From positions 1,854,392-1,918,391 of the forward strand of contig NZ_JAGXFD010000001.1 of assembly GCF_020148005.1 (NCBI RefSeq): DNA of 64,000 nucleotides, in the 5' to 3' direction. Shown here one piece after another: positions 25,525 through 34,206 of the stretch (the stretch's first letter is position 1; each line of letters starts with the position of its first letter). Both the position numbers and the translations under genes were made by a program. Under the pieces are notes generated by a model, which did not search any database, had not been told where the DNA came from, and saw nothing but the letters and a program-made list of their open reading frames with translations. The stretch is from Modicisalibacter tunisiensis. Its GTDB lineage: Bacteria; Pseudomonadota; Gammaproteobacteria; Pseudomonadales; Halomonadaceae.

Positions 25525-28500
25525 ATGGAACGGTTGCCGGAAGGGCTCTATGAACGGCTGCTCGATGAAGAGCTCAAGGAACAGCTGGGAGCTCATCCCG
25601 AGCTCAAGCCGGTACTGCGCAAGCTCGATGATGAGACGGCTCCCCATGCCTACGCCCAGTTCCTCGGTCAGCTGCTGCATCAGGCCCTGCGAATCGTCGA
25701 TACCGATCGTCGCCTTCCGCTTCTCAATCGCCTTATCGAGCTGATCTCGGCCACCGATGGCCTCGACTATCTGGCGCGCAAGAAACTGCTGGAGACGGAT
25801 AAGCCGGTACTCAGCGAGCTGGGGAAAGGGAGCCCGCCGCTACCACGACCGTCGACGCCTCTGGCTACCAGCGCGTTGCTAACGGGGTTGGGACATGATC
25901 CGCCCCTCGAGCATGAGTTACGCGCTGAGATGGCCACGGCCGATAGCGTTGATATCCTGGTGTCGTTTATCAAGTGGTCGGGACTTCGGCTGCTGATGCC
26001 TGCCTTCGAACGCCTGGCCGAGCGTGATATCCCGGTTCGCCTGATTTCGACCAGTTATATGGGGGCCAGCGACCCGACCGCATTGGAGTGGCTGTCCCGA
26101 CAGCCCAATGTCACCGTGCGCGTCTCCTACGACACCGGCGGCACGCGCCTGCACGCCAAGGCCTACCATTTTCGCCGCGAGAGTGGATATGCCACGGCCT
26201 ACATCGGTTCGGCGAACATGTCCCACTCGGCGATGACCCAAGGACTCGAGTGGACCGTCAAGGTTACCGCCCAGGATATGGGGCATATCCTCGAGCGCTT
26301 CGAGGCGGAGTTTGCGGCGTACTGGGAGAGCGATGAATTCGAGCCCTATACCTCAGAGGATTTTCCGCGCTTTCGTCGGGCGATCGCCGCGCATCAGGAG
26401 CGCGCCAGAAGTGGAGCAATCTTCTTTGCCGAGATCACACCGCGACCCTTCCAGCTGAGGATCCTGGAAGCCATCGATGCCGCGCGGCAACGTGGCTCGT
26501 TTCGCAATCTGGTGGTGGCCGCCACCGGCACTGGCAAGACCGTGATCTCGGCGCTTGACTATCGACGGCTCTGCGAGCGTGAAGGGCGCCAGGTGCCCCT
26601 GCTCTTCGTCGCGCATCGCAAGGAGATCCTGGAGCAGGCTCAGGCCTGCTACCGTACCGTGCTGCGCGACCAGAACTTCGGTGAGCTCTGGATAGGGGGC
26701 CATGTACCGACCGAGCGCCGTCACCTGTTTGCCTCGGTGCAGACCCTGAATCGCCACCGCCCTTGGGAGACCTCGGGCAGCGAGTACTTCCAGTATGTGG
26801 TCATCGATGAGGCCCATCATGAGGCTGCCAGCAGCTATCGGCCGCTCCTTGAAGAGCTCAACCCTGCCGTGTTGCTCGGGCTGACAGCAACGCCCGAGAG
26901 GATGGACGGTAGCAGCATCCTGCCGGACTTCGATGGTGACTTCGCCGCGGAGATTCGCCTGCCTGAGGCGTTGGAGGAGAAGCTGCTCTGTCCCTTCCAT
27001 TACTTCGGGGTCAGCGATAGCGTCGATCTCAGTGACGATGCGCTATGGCGCAACGGCCGCTATGATGCCCGCCAGCTGGAGAACCTGCTGACCGGTGATG
27101 ACTTGCGTGCCAAGCAGCGAGTGGACACCGTGCTGCAGGCGCTGGAACGCTATCAGCCCGACCTGCGTGGCGTTCGCGGGGTGGGGTTCTGTGCCGGCGT
27201 AGGCCATGCGCAGTATATGGCCAAGTGTTTCAACCGGTTGGGCAGCGAGTATCGAGCGGCCGTTCTTGTCGGTGACACGCCGGCGGAGGTCCGCGCCGAG
27301 CGGTTGCGTGAGTTCCGCCAGGGAACGCTGCCCTTCCTGTTTACCGTGGATGTGCTCAGCGAAGGGGTCGATGTTCCCGATATCAACCTGGTGATGTTCC
27401 TGCGGCCGACCGAGAGCCTGACGGTTTTCCTCCAGCAGCTGGGGCGGGGATTGCGGCATGCCCCCGGGAAGGAGTGCCTCACCGTGCTGGACTTCGTAGG
27501 GCAGACGCACCGGCGCTACCGCCTGGACACCAAGTTCACGGCGCTGCTCTCCGGACGGCGCCAGCGGCTGGACCGTGAGGTCGAGGCCGACTTCCCCAGC
27601 CTGCCACCCGGCTGCAGCATCCAGCTCGAACGGGTCGCTCGGGATCGCGTGCTGGGCAAGATCCGCTCGGTGCTGGCCGACCTCAATCAGTTTATCCCCG
27701 AGACGCTGCGTACATGGTCGGAAGAAGTGGGGCGCCCGCTCACCTTCGGGCGTTTCATCGAGGTGACCGGGCTGACGCCGGTCCAGGTGCTGTCACGTCG
27801 CAGCTGGACGGAATGGAAAGCCTTGGCCGACCGCCACGAGCCACCCGAGGATCCCGATTTCGACCAGGCACGCAAGGCACTGTCGCGGATCGCGCTGCGT
27901 AGCGATCCCCAGCTGCTCTCGGCCGTCGAAATCCTGGGCCAGCCTGAAGGGGTCGAGGAAGTCCTGGGGCGCTATGACACTGCGCGGCAGACGGCGCTGC
28001 ACTATCTGCTGTGGGGCCAGAAGGGCGGCCTGGTTGGCGTCGACAGCTTCGAGGAATCGCTACGGAAGTGGTGCGCCAACCCGAGTGTCGCGGCCGATGC
28101 CGCCGAAGTCGCCGCCTGGCGGCGAACTCATCAGCCGGTGCCGCTGCAACGGCTGAGCGAGCTGCCTTTCGACTGCGAGCTACTCCTTCACGGTGCCTAT
28201 GGCATGCCAGAGATTAAAGCAGCGCTCGGGCTGGCGAGCCTGGAAAAGTCGGGTGCCACCGGCGTGGGGGTGATCCATGCAAAAGAGCTGCGTGCTTATA
28301 TTCACTTGGTGACTTTCCAAAAAGATGAGAGCGACTTCTCTCCCACGACACGCTATCGCGACTACCCCATCAGCCGCACCCTGCTGCATTGGGAAAGTCA
28401 GTCGAACACCAGTCAAGCCAGCGCAACGGGGCAGAACTACCTTCACTTCGAGGCGCGAGGCTACACCATCCTCTTCTTCGCCCGGCTGACCAAACGCACC

Positions 28501-28641
28501 GACGGCGAGACGGCGCCCTTTACCTTCTTGGGGCAGGCCAAGGCGCTTAAGAGTTACGAGGGAGATCGGCCCATCGCCATGACCTGGGCGTTGGCCCACC
28601 CCATGCCAGCGGAGCTCTTCGAGGAGGCGAGGCCGGCATAG
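25525..28641 (+). CDS. PLD nuclease-SF2 helicase-DUF3427 protein (possible defence helicase)
   Basis: A 1038-aa multidomain protein. Residues 1-110: helical start region. About 125-290: phospholipase-D-type nuclease domain with LHAKAYHF (His210, Lys212) and GSANMSHSAM. About 300-660: DEAD/DEAH SF2 helicase with AATGTGKT (Lys338), VIDEAHHE (Asp428), LTATPERMDG and QQLGRGLRHAPG. About 860-1035: DUF3427-type C-terminal domain (YHYLLWGQKGG-like and HFEARGYTILFFARL regions). Such proteins probably process DNA and are common in variable and defence regions; no function is proven here. Monocistronic, preceded by the REP pair and bounded by hairpins. Codon use looks slightly less GC-rich than its neighbours. 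Confidence 0.85.
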   Translation: MERLPEGLYERLLDEELKEQLGAHPELKPVLRKLDDETAPHAYAQFLGQLLHQALRIVDTDRRLPLLNRLIELISATDGLDYLARKKLLETDKPVLSELGKGSPPLPRPSTPLATSALLTGLGHDPPLEHELRAEMATADSVDILVSFIKWSGLRLLMPAFERLAERDIPVRLISTSYMGASDPTALEWLSRQPNVTVRVSYDTGGTRLHAKAYHFRRESGYATAYIGSANMSHSAMTQGLEWTVKVTAQDMGHILERFEAEFAAYWESDEFEPYTSEDFPRFRRAIAAHQERARSGAIFFAEITPRPFQLRILEAIDAARQRGSFRNLVVAATGTGKTVISALDYRRLCEREGRQVPLLFVAHRKEILEQAQACYRTVLRDQNFGELWIGGHVPTERRHLFASVQTLNRHRPWETSGSEYFQYVVIDEAHHEAASSYRPLLEELNPAVLLGLTATPERMDGSSILPDFDGDFAAEIRLPEALEEKLLCPFHYFGVSDSVDLSDDALWRNGRYDARQLENLLTGDDLRAKQRVDTVLQALERYQPDLRGVRGVGFCAGVGHAQYMAKCFNRLGSEYRAAVLVGDTPAEVRAERLREFRQGTLPFLFTVDVLSEGVDVPDINLVMFLRPTESLTVFLQQLGRGLRHAPGKECLTVLDFVGQTHRRYRLDTKFTALLSGRRQRLDREVEADFPSLPPGCSIQLERVARDRVLGKIRSVLADLNQFIPETLRTWSEEVGRPLTFGRFIEVTGLTPVQVLSRRSWTEWKALADRHEPPEDPDFDQARKALSRIALRSDPQLLSAVEILGQPEGVEEVLGRYDTARQTALHYLLWGQKGGLVGVDSFEESLRKWCANPSVAADAAEVAAWRRTHQPVPLQRLSELPFDCELLLHGAYGMPEIKAALGLASLEKSGATGVGVIHAKELRAYIHLVTFQKDESDFSPTTRYRDYPISRTLLHWESQSNTSQASATGQNYLHFEARGYTILFFARLTKRTDGETAPFTFLGQAKALKSYEGDRPIAMTWALAHPMPAELFEEARPA

Positions 28642-28715
28642 CGAAAGCGCCAAGCTGGCTTCGGATGCCGAGTGCGACTTTGGCGGACATTTTGACGTTA
28701 CCGCAAGGGGCTATT

Positions 28716-28744
28716 CGGGCCCGCCGCGCGATGCGGCGGGCCCG
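28716..28744. terminator. hairpin between the convergent helicase and 28753 genes
   Basis: A perfect 12-base inverted repeat CGGGCCCGCCGC / GCGGCGGGCCCG around GCGAT, lying between two convergent stops. It could serve both strands; no T-run follows. Confidence 0.5.
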
Positions 28745-28752
28745 ATGCCGGA

Positions 28753-29442
28753 TCAGCGGCGCGTGGTGGCGATCCCGCAGCGCTCGAGCAGCTGGATCAT
28801 CGGCTCCAGCTGGCTTTCGTGCAGGACCAGCAGGGTGGCGACGTCCGGGTCCGCGTCCCGCGGCAGGATCACCGCGAACTCCCCCTCCTCGAGATGGAAC
28901 TCGTGAATCTCGCGTTCGCCCTGCGGGGTGAGGCAGTACGTCGAACGGTAGTCATCGTCCTCGCCGTAGGTCAGGCGGTTGTAGACCTTGAACAGGGTGT
29001 ACAGGTAAAGGCCCTGCGTGAAGGCCGGCCAGCGGGCGGGGCTGTGCCGCGTGGCGTCGTCGATCGGCTGGCCGGCGGCCTCGGCGCGGCGAATGGCGTC
29101 TTCCAGGGGCTCGGCCAGCAGCGAGGCGCTGTCGCAGGGTGACGGTCGGCCTTCGGCCCGGGCCGAGGTGTAGGCGGCGAGCACCTGGCGCATGTCGTCC
29201 AGGCAGGTCAGGGCGTGGTCGCTGTGCTGCAGGTGGCGCGGGTCGAAGTCGCCGTTTTCCCAGCCGTGCACGACGCGAAGCCGCAGGCTGTCCGTCTCCA
29301 GGGCGGGGGCCAGCAGGGCCTGCAGGGCACGCGGCAGGTGGCTCCAGCGGTCCGGAATGTCGTTGCCGAAGGCCTGGTAGGGATCATCGAAGAGTCGGTG
29401 CAGGCGGCCCGGCACGTGTTCCTGGGCTTCGTGGTATGGCAT
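28753..29442 (-). CDS. uncharacterised 229-aa protein
   Basis: I do not recognise a family. The protein is soluble, acidic and tryptophan/tyrosine-containing, starting MPYHEAQEHVPGRLHRLFDD. It has a middle helical part (LKDAIRRAEAAGQ-like region), an aromatic stretch (WPAFTQGLYLYTLFKVYNRLTYGEDDDYR) and a C-terminal part (HEFHLEEGEFAVILPRDADPDV) that ends LLERCGIATTRR. No signal peptide or membrane segment. Codon use matches the chromosome, so it is likely a real gene. It is convergent with the helicase and divergent from the riboswitch-controlled symporter. The ribosome site is weak. Confidence 0.65.
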   Translation of the reverse strand: MPYHEAQEHVPGRLHRLFDDPYQAFGNDIPDRWSHLPRALQALLAPALETDSLRLRVVHGWENGDFDPRHLQHSDHALTCLDDMRQVLAAYTSARAEGRPSPCDSASLLAEPLEDAIRRAEAAGQPIDDATRHSPARWPAFTQGLYLYTLFKVYNRLTYGEDDDYRSTYCLTPQGEREIHEFHLEEGEFAVILPRDADPDVATLLVLHESQLEPMIQLLERCGIATTRR

Positions 29443-29599
29443 GGGGATCTCGGATCTGATCGTTGTCTGGTGTTCTGGTAGAGTGAGATCGCTTCACGAC
29501 CCTGAGACGGCGGGTTGCCGTCGGCAGGGATCGAATGCAGGACGGATACTCGTGTCTATCGACCGATATCCGCAAAACTTTAATCATCCCGACATTCAA

Positions 29600-29699
29600 C
29601 GTCGCCAGGGGAGCCCCGTCCGCTCGGGGCTGAGAGTGTGCCGGCCGCGGCGCAGACCCTGGAACCTGATCCGGTCAATACCGGCGGAGGAAGCGCGAC
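29600..29699 (+). ncRNA. TPP riboswitch (THI element)
   Basis: The thi-box consensus is complete: GGGGAGCC (29608-29615), GGGGCTGAGAG (29626-29636), GACCCTGGAACCTGATCCGG (29655-29674), then the AATACCGGCGGAGGAAGCG end. A GTCGC/GCGAC pairing (29601-29605 with 29695-29699) forms P1. The ribosome site (GGAGGA) lies inside the 3' part and the ATG follows at once, so ligand binding should hide the translation start. It controls the SSS symporter. Confidence 0.93.
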
Positions 29700-31097
29700 A
29701 TGTATCTTGCCACCCTGGCCGTGCTGGGCGCGGCCCTGTTGCTGTTTGCCATTCTGGGACTGCGCGCCGGTCGCGCCGATTCGCCCCTCGACGATTACGT
29801 GACGGCGCGCAATTCCCAGCGCGGCACCACGCTGGGCCTGTCCTTCCTGGCGTCCGGCATGGGCGCCTGGATTCTCTTCGCGCCACCGGAAGTCGGGGCC
29901 TTCGTCGGCCCGGTGGCCCTGGCCGGCTATGCCATCGGCTCGGCATTGCCGTTTATCGTGCTGGCGCTGTGCGGGCCGGCGATCCGCCGGCGGCTGCCGG
30001 CGGGACGCAGCATCGGCGAGTTTGCCGCCGAGCGTTTCGGCACCGGCATGCGCCGCTATGTGGCGTTGCTGTCGGTGCTCTACATGGCCTGCTTCCTGGC
30101 CGCCGAACTGAGTGCCATCGGCGGCATCACCGCGCTGCTCTCGCCGCTGGCGGGCAGCGTGGCGATCGTGGCCGTGGCGCTGACCACGCTGGCCTACACC
30201 GCCTGGGGCGGCCTGCGGGCCAGCCTGGTCACCGACCGCTGGCAGGCGTTGCTGCTGGGCGTGCTGCTGGTGCTGGTGGCGGGCGCGGTGCTGGGTGATC
30301 TGCCCGCGCTGCCGGCCGGCGCCGCCATGCCGAGCGTGCCGGCCGGCGAGGCGCTGAACGTGGCCGTGACCCTGGTCATCGCGGTGACGGCGGCCAACCT
30401 CTTCCACCAGGGCTACTGGCAGCGGGTCTGGGCGGCCCGCGACGGTGCCGCGCTGGGGCGTGGCGCGGTGCTGGGCGGCGTCACCACCGTGCTGGTCGTG
30501 GCGGTCGTCGGCGGGCTGGGCATCCTGGCGGCGATGAGCGGCGCCGACCTCGGCGAGCCGCCGATGCCCTTCTTTGCGCTGCTTGGTGCGGCGCCGGCCT
30601 GGCTGACCCTGCTGGTGCTGGTGCTGGCGGTGACGCTGGTGGCCTCGAGCGTCGACACCCTGCAGAACGGCATCGCCTCGCTGCTGGTCGGCGAGGGAGA
30701 GGCCCTGAGTCGCCACGGTGTCTCGCTGGCCGCGGCGCGCTGGCTTACCCTGGCGCTGATGGTGCCGGCGGTGCTGGTGGCCCTGCAGGGCTATTCGGTG
30801 CTGCGACTGTTCCTGATCGCCGATCTGCTGTGTGCCACGGCAGTGGTGCCGGTGCTGATGGGGCTGTGGGCGCGGATGAGTGCCCCGGCCGCCGCCGCCG
30901 GCGCAGTGGCCGGCCTGGTCGGCGCCATCCTGCCGGACTGGATCGCCCGGGGCAGCCTGGGTGACGCGTTGCTGGCGGCGAGCTTCCCGGGCGGCGAAAC
31001 CACGCTCGCGCCGTTCGCCGGGGCTCTGGTCGCTTCCAGCGCGGTGGCGCTGCTGGTGGCGCTGGCGCGCCCGCACCCGGCCTGGCAGGCGGGATAG
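29700..31097 (+). CDS. sodium:solute symporter, probable thiamine or thiamine-precursor transporter
   Basis: A 465-aa inner-membrane protein with about 13 hydrophobic helices. It fits the SSS (SLC5-like) family: SFLASGMGAWILFAPPE early on, then TTLAYTAWGGLRASLVTDRWQ (the classical SSS TxxGGxxAxxxTD signature) and FHQGYWQRVWAARD. The family usually carries sugars, amino acids or vitamins with sodium. The TPP riboswitch directly before the ATG is the main specificity evidence: such regulation is used for thiamine synthesis and uptake, and SSS-type thiamine-related transporters (ThiV) have been predicted. No thi biosynthesis gene is adjacent. The transported molecule is inferred. Confidence 0.85.
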   Translation: MYLATLAVLGAALLLFAILGLRAGRADSPLDDYVTARNSQRGTTLGLSFLASGMGAWILFAPPEVGAFVGPVALAGYAIGSALPFIVLALCGPAIRRRLPAGRSIGEFAAERFGTGMRRYVALLSVLYMACFLAAELSAIGGITALLSPLAGSVAIVAVALTTLAYTAWGGLRASLVTDRWQALLLGVLLVLVAGAVLGDLPALPAGAAMPSVPAGEALNVAVTLVIAVTAANLFHQGYWQRVWAARDGAALGRGAVLGGVTTVLVVAVVGGLGILAAMSGADLGEPPMPFFALLGAAPAWLTLLVLVLAVTLVASSVDTLQNGIASLLVGEGEALSRHGVSLAAARWLTLALMVPAVLVALQGYSVLRLFLIADLLCATAVVPVLMGLWARMSAPAAAAGAVAGLVGAILPDWIARGSLGDALLAASFPGGETTLAPFAGALVASSAVALLVALARPHPAWQAG

Positions 31098-31122
31098 CCC
31101 CGAGTCCGGACAGCCGGGGAAC

Positions 31123-31150
31123 TCCGCGACAACATAGCCATCGTCGCGGA
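31123..31150 (+). terminator. hairpin after the symporter gene
   Basis: TCCGCGAC (31123-31130) and GTCGCGGA (31143-31150) form a perfect eight-base stem with a 12-base loop, 25 bases after the symporter stop. The loop's AACATAGC is also the inverse of GCTATGTT at 31186-31193, just before the next gene, so alternative folding is possible. Confidence 0.45.
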
Positions 31151-31225
31151 TTTGCGTCCTCTCCGGTCCGCTTCCAGACTGAGGCGCTATGTTGAAATGA
31201 CATCGAGCAGCCGTGGAGAGGACCG

Positions 31226-32920
31226 ATGAGCGATCAGAACACCACCCCGGACCCGCGTCGCCGTTACTCCGGCCCGGTCGTCGACGGGCCGGGAAAGGCC
31301 GCCAGCCGCGCCATGCTGCGGGCGGTGGGCTTTTCCGACGAGGACTTCACCCGCCCGCAGGTGGGCATCGCCTCGACCTGGAGCCAGGTGACGCCGTGCA
31401 ACAGCCACATCGGCGGCCTGGCCGACGAGGCGCGGGCCGGTGCCGACGCGGCGGGCGGCAAGGGGGTGATCTTCAACACCATCACCATCTCGGACGGCAT
31501 CGCCAACGGCACCGAGGGCATGAAGTACTCGCTGGTCTCGCGCGAGATCATCGCCGACTCGATCGAGGCGGTGGCGGGTTGCGAGGGCTTCGACGGCGTG
31601 GTGGCGATCGGTGGCTGCGACAAGAACATGCCGGGCTGCCTGATCGGCCTGGCGCGCCTCGACCGGCCCGGGGTGTTCGTCTACGGCGGCACCATCCTGC
31701 CGGGCGAGAACCACACCGACATCGTCTCGGTGTTCGAGGCGATGGGCGCGCATTCCCGCGGTGACATCGACCGCATCGAACTCAAGCAGATCGAGGAGAC
31801 GGCGATTCCCGGGCCGGGGTCCTGCGGCGGCATGTACACCGCCAACACCATGGCCTCGGCGATCGAGGCGCTGGGCATGAGTCTGCCGGGCAGTTCGGCG
31901 CAGAACGCCGTCTCGCAGACCAAGCGCGACGACAGCCGCGCCGCCGGCGCCGCGGTGCTCGAGCTGCTCGAGCGCGACATCAAGCCCAGCGACATCATGA
32001 CCCGCGAGGCCTTCGAGAACGCCATCACCCTGGTCATCGCCCTGGGCGGCTCGACCAACGCGGTACTGCACCTGGTCGCCATGGCCAGCGCGATCGGCGC
32101 CGAGGTGACGCTCGACGACTTCACGCGCCTCGGTCGGCGCGTCCCGGTGCTCGCCGACCTGCGGCCGAGCGGCCACTACATGATGAGCGAGCTGGTGGCG
32201 ATCGGCGGCATCCAGCCGCTGATGAAGACCCTGCTTGACGCCGGCCTGCTGCATGGCGACTGCCTGACCGTGACCGGTCGCACGCTGGCCGAGAACCTGG
32301 CCGACGTCGCGCCCTACCCGAGCGATCAGCGGATCATCCAGTCGCTCGATGCCCCGCTCAAGGCGCAGAGCCACCTGCGCATCCTGCACGGCAACCTGGC
32401 ACCCGAAGGCGCGGTGGCCAAGATCACCGGCAAGGAGGGCACGCGCTTTACCGGCCGCGCCCGGGTGTTCGGTTCCGAGGAGGAAGCCCAGGCGCGCATC
32501 AACGACGGCACCGTGGTGGCCGGCGACGTGGTGGTGATCCGCTACGAGGGGCCGCGCGGCGGGCCGGGCATGCGCGAGATGCTCACCCCGACCTCGGCGA
32601 TCATGGGGCGCGGCCTGGGCGATGCGGTGGCGCTGATCACCGACGGGCGCTTCTCCGGCGGCAGCCACGGGTTCGTGGTCGGCCACGTCACGCCCGAGGC
32701 GTACAACGGCGGGCCGATTGCGCTGGTCGAGGACGGCGACGAGATCACCATCGACGCCGAGGCCGACACCATCGATGTCGCCCTGAGCTCCGAGGAGCTC
32801 GAGCGGCGTCGCGCCGCCTGGCACCAGCCGGCACCGCGCTATCGCCGCGGCGTGCTGGCCAAGTACGCGCGCACGGTGAGTTCGGCCTCGCTGGGGGCGG
32901 TGACCGACCTGCCCGAGTGA
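31226..32920 (+). CDS. ilvD: dihydroxy-acid dehydratase (IlvD/EDD family)
   Basis: A 564-aa Fe-S dehydratase converting 2,3-dihydroxy-isovalerate (and the methylvalerate analogue) to the 2-keto acid in valine/isoleucine synthesis. Cluster cysteines are visible at [15 protein letters not shown] and [13 protein letters not shown], and the C-terminal [21 protein letters not shown] is family-typical. The length and GSCGGMYT motif fit the [2Fe-2S] IlvD branch; sugar-acid dehydratases of the same family remain an alternative, since many genomes carry paralogues. AGAGGA ribosome site before the ATG. Monocistronic, 128 bases after the symporter. Confidence 0.9.
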   Translation: MSDQNTTPDPRRRYSGPVVDGPGKAASRAMLRAVGFSDEDFTRPQVGIASTWSQVTPCNSHIGGLADEARAGADAAGGKGVIFNTITISDGIANGTEGMKYSLVSREIIADSIEAVAGCEGFDGVVAIGGCDKNMPGCLIGLARLDRPGVFVYGGTILPGENHTDIVSVFEAMGAHSRGDIDRIELKQIEETAIPGPGSCGGMYTANTMASAIEALGMSLPGSSAQNAVSQTKRDDSRAAGAAVLELLERDIKPSDIMTREAFENAITLVIALGGSTNAVLHLVAMASAIGAEVTLDDFTRLGRRVPVLADLRPSGHYMMSELVAIGGIQPLMKTLLDAGLLHGDCLTVTGRTLAENLADVAPYPSDQRIIQSLDAPLKAQSHLRILHGNLAPEGAVAKITGKEGTRFTGRARVFGSEEEAQARINDGTVVAGDVVVIRYEGPRGGPGMREMLTPTSAIMGRGLGDAVALITDGRFSGGSHGFVVGHVTPEAYNGGPIALVEDGDEITIDAEADTIDVALSSEELERRRAAWHQPAPRYRRGVLAKYARTVSSASLGAVTDLPE

Positions 32921-33007
32921 CGTGTGCCCGGCTCGGCCGTCGTGAGGGATACACACGGGCGACCGGGCCGGCGAGGAGCTGGCTGCTACACGAGAGGCGT
33001 TTGACGT

Positions 33008-33316
33008 CTAGGGTGGCGTGGGCTGCAGGGGGTCGTCGATGTCCTCGGCGACGGCCGGCATGCTGTCGCGGATGGCCTTGAGCTCCTCGGCGGAGAAGTG
33101 CTCCAGGCGACCGGCCAGCAGGTCGCTGATGCGCTGGCTGGGAACACCGGCGCGTCGGGCGATTTCCCGATTGCCGAGTTCGGAGAGGGCGATGCGGCGG
33201 GTGACGACACGCATCAGTCGGGTGCGACGTTCCATGTCTCTGACATCGAAGTCGCGCTGTCGAGTGGCTGACTGTGCCGGTCTGACACAGTCGCTACGTC
33301 TTCGTACCGCGTCCAT
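33008..33316 (-). CDS. small XRE-type helix-turn-helix protein
   Basis: A 102-aa protein whose centre (LGNREIARRAGVPSQRISDLLAGRLEHFSAEEL) is a clear Cro/CI-type HTH. This layout occurs in HigA/MqsA-like antitoxins and small phage-type regulators. ATG at 33316 has CGGAG close by; shorter starts at about 33235 or 33214 would leave only the HTH. No toxin-sized frame lies next to it: 119 bases separate it from the SDR gene and 87 from ilvD. Short Asp/Pro-rich tail. Real gene likely, role unknown. Confidence 0.68.
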   Translation of the reverse strand: MDAVRRRSDCVRPAQSATRQRDFDVRDMERRTRLMRVVTRRIALSELGNREIARRAGVPSQRISDLLAGRLEHFSAEELKAIRDSMPAVAEDIDDPLQPTPP

Positions 33317-33435
33317 GGGGCTCCGTTATCTGACGATTGGACGCCATCAGGATGCGCAATTTTTTCGCGTTAGGCCAGAGGGACGAGAGACTTTTCCTTG
33401 ACCGTCGTCAACGCGGAATCGACGCTGCACATCGC

Positions 33436-34122
33436 TCATTCCGGCGCCGGGGTCGGGCGGACCAGGATCTCGTTGACATCGACATGCTCCGGCTGGCTCA
33501 CCGCGTACATCACGGCATTGGCGATGTCGCGATCCTTCAGGGCCGTCTCGGGCGGCTGGTCGAAGAACGGCGTGTCGACCATGCCGGGCTCGATCAGCGT
33601 GACGCGGATGCCGCTGCCGCGCAGTTCCTCGCGCAGGTTGTAGCCGATGCCGGTCACGGCCCACTTGCTGGCGCTGTACATCGAGCCGGGGATGGTGGTC
33701 CGGCCGGCGGCGGAGCCGGTGAGCAGGATATGCCCCTGGCTGCGTCGAAGGGCCGGCAGGGCGGCCTGGATCGTCAGCCCCACCCCGTAGACGTTGGTCA
33801 TCAGCATGTCGCGCCACACGTGGTGGTCGGCGCTGCTGAAGCCGCCGGGAGAGCCGCCCATGCCGGCGTTGGCGAAGACCACGTCGATGCGCCCGAAGCG
33901 CTCGAGGGTCTGGTCGATCATGGCCTGCTGCGCGTCCATGTCGGTGACGTCGCAGGTCAGGGCCAGGGCCTTTTCCGGGCCGAACTCCTGGACCAGGGAC
34001 TCGAGCCTGTCCGTCGAGCGGGCGGCCAGCGCCAGCTGGTAGCCCTGGTGATGGGCGGCTCGGGCGGTGGCGGCGCCGATGCCGCTGGAGGCGCCGGTGA
34101 TCAGGAATACGCGATCGTTCAT
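33436..34122 (-). CDS. classical short-chain dehydrogenase/reductase
   Basis: A 228-aa NAD(P)-dependent oxidoreductase. The Rossmann motif is TGASSGIGAATA (residues 8-19), NAG is present as FANAGMGG, the catalytic set is S (LTGSAAGR) and YSASKWAV (YxxxK), and the IEPGMVDTPFF region follows. An Arg after the second strand (AARSTDRL) points to NADP(H). The start at 34122 (MNDRVF) has GAGGAG six bases upstream. Substrate unknown. It shares direction with the mdh gene upstream, 84 bases apart with a hairpin between. Confidence 0.88.
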   Translation of the reverse strand: MNDRVFLITGASSGIGAATARAAHHQGYQLALAARSTDRLESLVQEFGPEKALALTCDVTDMDAQQAMIDQTLERFGRIDVVFANAGMGGSPGGFSSADHHVWRDMLMTNVYGVGLTIQAALPALRRSQGHILLTGSAAGRTTIPGSMYSASKWAVTGIGYNLREELRGSGIRVTLIEPGMVDTPFFDQPPETALKDRDIANAVMYAVSQPEHVDVNEILVRPTPAPE

Positions 34123-34166
34123 CGTCATCTCCTCGCTCCGGTGATTGCCTGCTGTCGGTGAGCGGC

Positions 34167-34194
34167 GCGCGGGCACGTCCTTGCGTGCCCGCGC
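34167..34194 (-). terminator. hairpin downstream of mdh
   Basis: A perfect 11-base stem GCGCGGGCACG / CGTGCCCGCGC with a six-base loop, in the 84 bases between mdh and the SDR gene. No T-run, but its position directly after the mdh stop suggests a terminator. Confidence 0.5.
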
Positions 34195-34206
34195 GACAGA
34201 GGCCGG

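Noticed and set aside
29580-31076. Minus-strand 498-codon frame opposite the symporter
   Set aside because: Low-complexity Arg/Gln/His sequence that overlaps the riboswitch and a well-recognised symporter.
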